Positions 7,464-14,345 of a stretch of 38,974 bases of DNA are shown piece by piece (within the stretch, counting starts at the first letter, position 1; each line of letters begins with the position of its first letter). A program made the translations under genes and the position numbers. Source of the stretch: an uncultured Ellagibacter sp. GTDB taxonomy: Bacteria > Actinomycetota > Coriobacteriia > Coriobacteriales > Eggerthellaceae. Location: NCBI RefSeq assembly GCF_934636505.1, contig NZ_CAKUAL010000014.1:1-38974 (forward strand), in the 5' to 3' direction. The notes beneath the pieces are model-generated. The model made no database searches. It saw nothing but the letters and a program-made list of their open reading frames with translations, and was not told where the DNA came from.

Positions 7464-9521
7464 ATGGAAGCACTTGCATGGCTGCTCTCGCTCATCTTGC
7501 AGCCCTGTTACGCGATAAGCGGCAATTGGTGGATAGCCATCCTCCTGTTCACCATCATCGTGAAGATCATCCTCATCCCGATGTCGCTTTGGTGCCAGAA
7601 GAACTCGATTGTCATGGTGCAGCTCATGCCCGCTTTGAATCGCCTGAAGGTGAAGTACTACGGCGACCGCGAGACGATCGGCGAGGAGCAGAACAAGCTT
7701 TACAAGGAGCAGCATTACCACCCGATGCTCTCCCTGATTCCGCTTGCTGTGCAGATCATCATTCTGTTCGGCCTGGTCGACGTTATCCATACGATCACCG
7801 ACGGCGGCGCTCCGGGCACCGAGTTCTTGGGGCAGATCCCCTTCGAGGACGGCGGTGCGGCGTGGATCATGCCGCTTTTCGCGGGGCTTTCCGCCATCAT
7901 CATGGGTTTTGCGCAGAACCGCATCAACCCGCTGCAGCGCGAGCAGTCGCGTGCGGAGAAGAACATGACGAACGGCCTGTCCATCGGCCTTTCGTTCATC
8001 TTGGGTGTGTTCGTCGCCACGGGCATGGGCTTCTACTGGGTGTGCTCGAACCTGACCTCCATCGCCATCCAGGCGCTTGCGAACGTCCTGGTGAAGCCTG
8101 CGAAATACATCGACTACGAGGACCTCGAGGCGAGCCGTGCTGAACTTGAGGAGCTCGAGAATTTTTCGGGTCCTAAGAAGAAGTGGTACGAGCGCGATCC
8201 GCTCGCCAAGCGCGAGAAGGCCGACTACAAGCGCTTCTTCAAGATCGTCGGCAAACACATCGTCTTTTATTCCGAGGGAAGCGGCTTCTACAAGTACTTC
8301 CAAGGTGCGATTGAGTGGCTGCTCGCGCATTCCGACGCCGATATCCACTACGTGACGAACGACCCCAATGACCAGGTGTTCAAGCTGGCCGAGGCCGAGC
8401 CGCGCTTGAAGCCCTACTACATCGGGCAGCGCAAGATCATCACGCTTATGATGAAGATGGACGCCGATTTGGTTGTGTCCACGCTCGAGGATTTGGAGAA
8501 CTACTACATCAAGCGCTCCTATATCCGCAAGGATATCGAGTACGTGTTCATGTTCCACCACATGACCTCGACCCATCTCACGCCCCAGAAGGGCGCCTAC
8601 GACCACTACGACACGGTGTTGTGCGCGGGCCCTCATCAGGTGCGCGAGCTGCGCCGCGCCGAGGAGCTCTACGGCACCAAGCGCAAAAACCTTGTGGAAT
8701 GCGGCTACGACCTGCTCGATCGTGAGATTGCCGAATACGAGCTCGCCGCCTCCGCGGTCGAGCGCGACCCGTCCCGGTGCGACGTGGTGCTCATCGCGCC
8801 GTCGTGGCAGGAGGGCAACATCCTCGACACCTGCATCGACGACATGCTGAAAAGCGTGCTCGGGCGCGGCATGCGCGTCATCGTGCGCCCGCACCCCGAA
8901 TACACGAAGCGCTATTCCGCCAGGTGGAACGCCCTTTTGGCTCGCTGGGCCGATGTCCCTGAGTCCGATTTGTACTTCGAGCACGACTTCAGCTCGAACA
9001 AGACCGTCTTCACTTCCGATATCCTCGTGACCGACTGGTCGTCGATCTTCTGCGAGTTCTGCTTCTCGACGCGCAAGCCCGCCATCTTCATCGATACGCC
9101 GATGAAGGTCGGCAATCCCGATTGGCAGGAGCTCGGCATCGAGCCGACTGACATCGCGCTGCGCAGCGAGGTCGGCGTGTCGATCCGCCCCGAGGATGCG
9201 TCCACCTTCGGCGATGTGGCCGAGGAGATGCTCGCGAAGCGCTATGCGTGGAGCGACCGCATCAACAAGGTGCTCGACAGCTTCATCTTCAACGTCGGGC
9301 ATGGTGGGGAAGTGGCTGGGCGCTACCTGCTCGACCGCATGATTGACATTCAGGAATCCAAGCGCGACGGCGGTGTGTCCGACGATTCGCTCGCCGCGGG
9401 TGAGCGCGCTGCGGTCGATGCCGTGGCGGCGTCGCGCGATGAGGGGGAGCGCATGGAAAAGCATGACGGCAGCGAAGCGCGCGGGATGCATGCGAGGAAG
9501 GCGGGCCGCCATGAAGCGTAA
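7464..9521 (+). CDS. YidC/Oxa1-type membrane domain fused to a CDP-glycerol glycerophosphotransferase-like domain
   Basis: 685 residues in two domains. Residues 1-225 look like the YidC/Oxa1 insertase core: MEALAWLLSLILQP, NWWIAILLFTIIVKIILIP, a cytoplasmic helical hairpin (LMPALNRLKVKYYGDRE...LYKEQHYHPM), then SLIPLAVQIIILFGLVDVI and two further spans. Lys34 takes the place of the groove arginine of YidC proteins. After a charged linker, residues from about 265 resemble the TagB/TagF glycerophosphotransferase family: IVFYSEGSGFYKY, FHHMTSTH (H365/H366, where family members often have HGTP), RPHPEY (475-480) and TDWSSIF (523-529). The ATG at 7464 has GAAAGGA 9 nt upstream. Its last 11 nt overlap the sulfatase-like gene. 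The likely role is making or transferring a glycerophosphate-type polymer at the membrane. Whether the first half inserts proteins or only anchors or assembles is unknown. Confidence 0.82.
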   Translation: MEALAWLLSLILQPCYAISGNWWIAILLFTIIVKIILIPMSLWCQKNSIVMVQLMPALNRLKVKYYGDRETIGEEQNKLYKEQHYHPMLSLIPLAVQIIILFGLVDVIHTITDGGAPGTEFLGQIPFEDGGAAWIMPLFAGLSAIIMGFAQNRINPLQREQSRAEKNMTNGLSIGLSFILGVFVATGMGFYWVCSNLTSIAIQALANVLVKPAKYIDYEDLEASRAELEELENFSGPKKKWYERDPLAKREKADYKRFFKIVGKHIVFYSEGSGFYKYFQGAIEWLLAHSDADIHYVTNDPNDQVFKLAEAEPRLKPYYIGQRKIITLMMKMDADLVVSTLEDLENYYIKRSYIRKDIEYVFMFHHMTSTHLTPQKGAYDHYDTVLCAGPHQVRELRRAEELYGTKRKNLVECGYDLLDREIAEYELAASAVERDPSRCDVVLIAPSWQEGNILDTCIDDMLKSVLGRGMRVIVRPHPEYTKRYSARWNALLARWADVPESDLYFEHDFSSNKTVFTSDILVTDWSSIFCEFCFSTRKPAIFIDTPMKVGNPDWQELGIEPTDIALRSEVGVSIRPEDASTFGDVAEEMLAKRYAWSDRINKVLDSFIFNVGHGGEVAGRYLLDRMIDIQESKRDGGVSDDSLAAGERAAVDAVAASRDEGERMEKHDGSEARGMHARKAGRHEA

Positions 9522-11634
9522 TCGTCTTATCGCGGGCGCGTTTGACGTCTTTTCGTTTGCGCTGGTCGCAGGTGTGCTTTCGCTTGCATGGATCACGCCT
9601 GCCTACGCCTATGTCGACCCTTCGGTCATGACCTACACGATCCAGGCGCTCGCTGGCGTCGCGGTCGCGCTTTCGGCTGTGCTCGGTGTGGCGCTTCGCC
9701 GTACGCGCAAGATGCTCTTCAAGCTGCTCAAAATCGACGAGAACGCGGGCAAGGTGGTGGAGGCGCCTGTCCACAGGCTCGACAAGGACGGCAATCCCAT
9801 CCTCGCACCCGGCGAGATTGCCGCCGATGCGGAGTCGGCGTCCTCGAAGAAGGCTTCCCGAAAGGGACGCGCATCCGACGATTACCCCCGCGCAAAATGG
9901 GGCGTGCGCGTGGTTTGCGCGCTCATCGTGTGCGCGTTCTTCTCGTTTACCCTGCTCGTCGTGCCGCCCTATGAGATTGTTGCCGGCGCTGGAGCCGATC
10001 TTGTGTTCGGACTTTCCGACATCTGGCCGATCTTCGCGATTGCAGGCGTTGTAGTTGCGGTCGTTCTCGCGCTTGCCGTGTCGCTTCTGCGCGGCAGGGC
10101 GTTCGATATCGTGCTGCTCTTCCTGTTCGCGTTCGGCGTTGCGGCGTATGTTCAGGTACTCCTGTTGAACTCGGAGCTGCCTACCGCGGACGGCAAGTCG
10201 GTGAACTGGGGCGATTACACGTCAACTATGCTGGTGAGCACCGTGGTGTGGATCGTCATCGTGGCAATCCCCCTTGTTGTGGGACATTTGAAGACGAGCC
10301 TCGCGCGCGGCGGCGCGGTTGCGCTTTCCCTTGCGCTCATTATCGTGCAGGGAGTCGGCGTGGGCAGCCTCTTCGCGTCGGGTGCATTCGAGGCGGCTAC
10401 GATAGAGCCTGATCAGGTGAACGTCGCTGACTTGCGCATGACCGAGGACGGCCTGTTCACCGTTTCCGAGAAAAGCAACGTCATCGTCTTCGTGCTCGAC
10501 TTCACCGACACGAAGCAGATGTCCCAGATCATGCAGGAGCATCCGGAGGAATTCAACGACTGGACGGGTTTCACCTGGTACAACAATGTTGCGGGCTCCA
10601 TGGTTCCCACGCGCTACGGCGTGCCGTTCCTCTTGACCGGCCAGCTGCCTCAGCAGGGCGAGCTCTTCTCGCAGTACCTCGCAACGCGCTATGAGCGCAG
10701 CACGTACCTCGACGACATCCACAACGCTGGCTACAGCATGGGCATCTACACCGATACGTTCGGAACCGAATATTCGAGCGAGGACGTGCAGCGCCATGTG
10801 GCGGGCCTTACCATGAACTACCACCCCATGAACCAGGAGGATTCCCCCTCGCTGCTCGATGAGCAGGGCACCCTCTTCACGCTGTGGAAGTGCGCGATGT
10901 ACCGCGATTTGCCGTGGGCGTTCAAGCCGTATTTCTGGTTCTACACCGACGAGGTCAACAACGGCATGACGCTGCAGGTGGAAAGCGACGACGGGGAGGT
11001 GCAGCAGAGCACCCTGTACACGATGAACGACGGGGCCTATTACGATAAGCTCAAGACGACGAAGCTTTCCGCGACTGACGACGGCGAGACGGGTGCTTTC
11101 CGCTTCATCCATTTGCTCGGCGGGCACTATCCGTTCAACCTTGACGAGAACGGCAACGACATCGGCACGGACAACTCCGACGCGATCCGTCAGATCCGCG
11201 GCAGCTTGAAGATGCTTTCCGAGTACATCCGCCAGCTGAAGGACATGGGGCTCTACGACAACACCGCGATTCTCGTGACGAGCGACCACGGCGATTGGGG
11301 CATCTACGAGGATTGGGATTCCACGTCGAACGCGATCATGTTCTACAAGCCGGCGCAATCGGCCGAGGCGGACGCGCAGCCGATCAAGACGGTGTCGACG
11401 CCGGTTGCGCATGTGAACGTGCAGCCGACTATCATCCAGGCTGTTGGCGGTGACTCGTCCAAGTACGGCGAGACGCTCGCGCAGGTGCCGTTCGACAACC
11501 GCGTGCGTCAGTTCTACACGACGACGAGCGACGGCAAAAACGACGTCTCCATCGTGGAATACAACATCACCGGCTGGGCCACCGACTTCAACAACTGGCA
11601 CAAGACGGGAGCAATCTGGGACGCACAGCAATAG
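9511..11634 (+). CDS. Membrane-anchored sulfatase/LtaS-superfamily protein
   Basis: 707 residues. The ATG at 9511 overlaps the preceding gene and has GAGGAAGG upstream; a longer in-frame reading would lie wholly inside the preceding gene. An N-terminal hydrophobic segment ends in AYAYVDPS, followed by a transmembrane span, the AY(I/L)DPG-like start seen in many surface-polysaccharide membrane proteins. A linker and four to five further spans reach about residue 305. The extracytoplasmic C-terminal domain is of the alkaline-phosphatase/sulfatase fold: IVFVLD (D330), a candidate nucleophile Thr367 in SMVPTRYG, HLLGGHYPF (H539) and VTSDHGDWG (D592, H593). Lipoteichoic-acid synthases and phosphoglycerol/phosphoethanolamine transferases share this architecture. 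With the neighbouring transferase it suggests addition of glycerophosphate or a similar group to a surface polymer. The substrate is not determined. Confidence 0.82.
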   Translation: MKRNRLIAGAFDVFSFALVAGVLSLAWITPAYAYVDPSVMTYTIQALAGVAVALSAVLGVALRRTRKMLFKLLKIDENAGKVVEAPVHRLDKDGNPILAPGEIAADAESASSKKASRKGRASDDYPRAKWGVRVVCALIVCAFFSFTLLVVPPYEIVAGAGADLVFGLSDIWPIFAIAGVVVAVVLALAVSLLRGRAFDIVLLFLFAFGVAAYVQVLLLNSELPTADGKSVNWGDYTSTMLVSTVVWIVIVAIPLVVGHLKTSLARGGAVALSLALIIVQGVGVGSLFASGAFEAATIEPDQVNVADLRMTEDGLFTVSEKSNVIVFVLDFTDTKQMSQIMQEHPEEFNDWTGFTWYNNVAGSMVPTRYGVPFLLTGQLPQQGELFSQYLATRYERSTYLDDIHNAGYSMGIYTDTFGTEYSSEDVQRHVAGLTMNYHPMNQEDSPSLLDEQGTLFTLWKCAMYRDLPWAFKPYFWFYTDEVNNGMTLQVESDDGEVQQSTLYTMNDGAYYDKLKTTKLSATDDGETGAFRFIHLLGGHYPFNLDENGNDIGTDNSDAIRQIRGSLKMLSEYIRQLKDMGLYDNTAILVTSDHGDWGIYEDWDSTSNAIMFYKPAQSAEADAQPIKTVSTPVAHVNVQPTIIQAVGGDSSKYGETLAQVPFDNRVRQFYTTTSDGKNDVSIVEYNITGWATDFNNWHKTGAIWDAQQ

Positions 11635-11663
11635 CGAGCGAAGAGAGCGAAAGACGCCGACAG

Positions 11664-11689
11664 CGGGGGCCTTCAAAGCAAGGCCCCCG
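11664..11689 (+). terminator. Terminator of the YidC-fusion/sulfatase operon
   Basis: A perfect 10-bp stem (CGGGGGCCTT/AAGGCCCCCG) with a 6-nt loop lies 30 nt after the stop, followed by TTCGCATTT. The T tail is weak. Confidence 0.75.
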
Positions 11690-11813
11690 TTCGCATTTGG
11701 ATGCTCATAATGGAATGGCTTGCGCAAGGTCCTTGGTCTATCTTCGGAATCGATGCTCGGATAGTGTCGGTGCTTTATGCTGACGACTGCGTTATTGTGG
11801 CGGAGAGGCGCGA

Positions 11814-12638
11814 GTGTCCGAACCCTGTTCGGGGGAGCGCCGTTTTTGCCCGAGCGAGTCTTATCATGTGCTATTGATAGGGGAAAGCGTCATGTGCGAG
11901 GCTGAGCGCATGCAATGCGATGTGGTTCCCGTCGATGTTCATTTGGAATTGCCGGGTCGAATTAAGACTGCTCGCACTGTTTCTTTTATTGACGAGCATA
12001 TGGTCGAGGTTGGCTTGTGCGAATCTAAGGCGCCGACTCTTCTTGACGCTGGAATGGCGACGAACTTCGTGTTCAAACTCGATTGCTGTACTCGCGAAGT
12101 TATGGAGCGAGCCAATGCGGCGAACGCGTCGGCCGGGCTCGAAAAATGCGTGAATACGCTTAATGGCGAATGTGATTTCGGTTTCTATCGCGTCGCGTGC
12201 TCGACATTCGATCGCAATCTGCGGCTAGTTGATAGTCGATTTCCGCAGGTGCTTGCGAATGCGTTGCTGCGATACTTCTTTGGCGAGGGGGCGACATGCC
12301 TGCAAATCGTCGACGCCATGGAACGCGACGATGCGCTTGGAATCGGCGAAGGCATGTATAAGCACCTGTTTAAAAAGTTTCTCTGTGCCGTGGCGCTGGG
12401 TATGACGCCAAAGGAAGAATGGAGTGGACATGACGATGCTTCGAGTGGTTATGTCATCGCCTGCGACGATGGCGAGGTGTTCGTATTTCATGCCTATAAC
12501 AGGGATTCGCTCGGAAATTATCTGCTCAGTTATACGAAATTTGAGACAGCGTCGATTTCAAAGTATGACGATGGGTTGGTTTACGAACATGATGGCGAGT
12601 ACTTTATTAACCTAAGCCTACAAATTGGGTTTCCGTAA
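11814..12638 (+). CDS. HpaII-type restriction endonuclease remnant, probably N-terminally truncated
   Basis: 274 residues from a GTG with GGAGAG upstream. The block APTLLDAGMATNF (73-85), a mid region ending FLCAVALGMTP (189-199), and the end GYVIACDDGEVFVFHAYNR, SYTKFETAS and EYFINLSLQIGF recall the HpaII family (PF09561), which cuts CCGG. Family members are about 350 residues, so 80-90 N-terminal residues appear missing. An overlapping frame at 11710-11877 could encode part of them, which would imply a frameshift. The catalytic Lys expected just before the APTLL block is not evident (VEVGLCESK). No cytosine methyltransferase lies nearby, which would be needed if the enzyme were active. Base composition is visibly less GC-rich than in the neighbours, suggesting transfer. 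Assignment is from memory of the family motifs. Confidence 0.55.
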   Translation: MSEPCSGERRFCPSESYHVLLIGESVMCEAERMQCDVVPVDVHLELPGRIKTARTVSFIDEHMVEVGLCESKAPTLLDAGMATNFVFKLDCCTREVMERANAANASAGLEKCVNTLNGECDFGFYRVACSTFDRNLRLVDSRFPQVLANALLRYFFGEGATCLQIVDAMERDDALGIGEGMYKHLFKKFLCAVALGMTPKEEWSGHDDASSGYVIACDDGEVFVFHAYNRDSLGNYLLSYTKFETASISKYDDGLVYEHDGEYFINLSLQIGFP

Positions 12639-12695
12639 GCTTGTCGTAGTGTCGAGAGTAATATATTGTGCGAAAGATAATACGGGGAGGTTCCT

Positions 12696-14213
12696 ATGAA
12701 CGAGATTAAGTGTCCGCATTGTGGGACGGTGTTTCAGGTGGACGAGTCGGGCTTTGCGGACATCGTGAAGCAGGTGCGCGACGCGGAGTTCAATCGGGAA
12801 ATCGAGCGCCGCGAGAAACTCTTCGCTGAGCAGCGCGAACAGGCGGTGGCGCTTGCGGGTGAGAAGGTGCGCGGGGAGGCGCGCGATGAGATTGCTTCCC
12901 GCGATGCGGAAATCGCGAAGCTCACCCAGAGCCTCGACACGATCAAACGCGAAAACGACGCGGCTTCCCGCGCTGCGCAAGCTGAGCAGATTGCGGCGCT
13001 CTCCAAAGTTACCGCGAGCAAAGATGCCGAAATCGCAGAGCTCAAGTCGAAGCTCGCTCGCCTCGCCGACGAGCGCGCATCCGATGCGCGCGTGACTGAG
13101 GCCGACCACAAGCGAGCCTTGGCTGACGCGACCGCCTCCCGCGATGCGAAGATCGCCGAGCTCACACAGAAGCTCGAGGCCCAAAAGACGTCCTTCGCGA
13201 CCGAGAAGGAGCTCGCCGTCACGCAGGCACGGACCCAGGTCGAGCGCGAGCGCGATGACCTTGCCGCGCAGGTGAAGCTGAAGGCTGCCGAAGGCGAGCA
13301 GAAAGTGAGTGCGCTGCGCGAGGAGATGGCGACGAAACTTCGCGCAAAAGATGAGCTCATCGCTTACAAGGAAGAGGAAATCGCCCGCTACAAGGAGATG
13401 AAGGCCCGCCTTTCCACCAAGATGGTGGGCGAGTCGCTCGAACAGCACTGCGAAATCGAGTTCAACAAGATGCGCGCCGCCGCCTTCCCGAAGGCATACT
13501 TCGAGAAGGACAACGATGTGGTCGACGGCACGAAGGGTGACTTCGTGTTCCGGGAGGCCGACGACGAGGGCAACGAGGTCGTCTCCATCATGTTCGAGAT
13601 GAAAAACGAGAGCGACGACAGCACTCACAAGCATAAAAACGAGGACTTCCTGAAGAAACTCGACTCCGATCGCAAGAAGAAGAACTGCGAGTACGCGGTG
13701 CTCGTGACGATGCTCGAGCCCGAAAACGAGCTCTACAACGAAGGTATCGTCGACATGAGCTACCGCTACGAGAAGATGTACGTCATCCGCCCGCAGTTCT
13801 TCATCCCGATTATCAGCATCCTACGCAACGCCTCGCTTTCGGCGCTTTCCTATAAGGCCGAGCTCGCCGAGGTGCGCAACCAGAATATCGACATCACGCA
13901 CTTCGAGGAGCAGATGGAGGACTTCAAGACGAAGTTCGGGCGCAACTACGACCTCGCGAGCCGCAAGTTTCAAACCGCCATCGAGGAGATCGACAAGACC
14001 ATCACGCATTTGCAGAAAACCAAGGATGCCCTGCTGTCGTCGGAGAACAACCTGCGCTTGGCGAACAACAAGGCGCAAGACCTCACCATTAAGCGTCTGA
14101 CCAGGAACAATCCAACAATGAAGATGATGTTCGCGGAACTTGCCGAGGCGAAGGAAGCAAACGCGGCGAACGATTTTGACGAAGGCTCGGAAGACGAGGC
14201 GGCGGCCGAGTAG
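12696..14213 (+). CDS. DUF2130 coiled-coil protein with nuclease-like core
   Basis: 505 residues; ATG with GGGGAGG 7 nt upstream. The N-terminus IKCPHCGTVFQVDES is a short zinc-ribbon-like half (CxxC). Residues about 25-240 form a long charged coiled coil. The conserved DUF2130 (PF09903) core follows: STKMVGESLEQHCEIEFNKM, GTKGDFVFRE, VVSIMFEMKNESD, DFLKKLDSDRKKKNCEYAVLVTMLEPEN, YRYEKMYVIRPQFFIPIIS. D282 with E301-x-K303 has the spacing of a PD-(D/E)xK nuclease active site. This is an inference; the family has no established function known to me. The C-terminal region is again helical and acidic. It lies between an HpaII-like gene and a LexA-controlled helicase, so a DNA-related role is plausible. 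Confidence 0.85.
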   Translation: MNEIKCPHCGTVFQVDESGFADIVKQVRDAEFNREIERREKLFAEQREQAVALAGEKVRGEARDEIASRDAEIAKLTQSLDTIKRENDAASRAAQAEQIAALSKVTASKDAEIAELKSKLARLADERASDARVTEADHKRALADATASRDAKIAELTQKLEAQKTSFATEKELAVTQARTQVERERDDLAAQVKLKAAEGEQKVSALREEMATKLRAKDELIAYKEEEIARYKEMKARLSTKMVGESLEQHCEIEFNKMRAAAFPKAYFEKDNDVVDGTKGDFVFREADDEGNEVVSIMFEMKNESDDSTHKHKNEDFLKKLDSDRKKKNCEYAVLVTMLEPENELYNEGIVDMSYRYEKMYVIRPQFFIPIISILRNASLSALSYKAELAEVRNQNIDITHFEEQMEDFKTKFGRNYDLASRKFQTAIEEIDKTITHLQKTKDALLSSENNLRLANNKAQDLTIKRLTRNNPTMKMMFAELAEAKEANAANDFDEGSEDEAAAE

Positions 14214-14310
14214 CGTCGAGCCTTCGCCTTCTGAGGCTTCATCGACGGGGAGGGTTTGAGCGGCTTTAGGGCTCGCATCGCCATATTTCGTACAATTTGC
14301 TGGGTAGTAC

Positions 14311-14339
14311 TTGGAACATATGTTCGTATCTGTTAGACT
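14311..14339 (+). promoter_or_regulatory. Promoter of the UvrD-type helicase, leaderless start
   Basis: TTGGAA (14311-14316), a 17-nt spacer and an extended -10 TGTTAGACT (TAGACT at 14334-14339). The A of the start codon at 14346 is 7 nt after the -10, the normal position of a transcription start. There is no Shine-Dalgarno sequence, so the mRNA is probably leaderless. Confidence 0.75.
14313..14326. promoter_or_regulatory. LexA (SOS) box
   Basis: GGAACATATGTTCG matches the Gram-positive SOS consensus CGAACnnnnGTTCG at every fixed position except the first. It contains the perfect 12-bp palindrome GAACATATGTTC. It overlaps the -35 element and spacer of the helicase promoter, where bound LexA would block RNA polymerase. 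Confidence 0.85.
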
Positions 14340-14345
14340 GTCCGC

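Noticed and set aside
7401..9596. Long open frame on the minus strand opposite the YidC-fusion gene
   Set aside because: Rich in His/Arg/Leu/Val with no recognisable domain, typical of a GC-rich antisense shadow; the plus-strand frame has clear conserved motifs.
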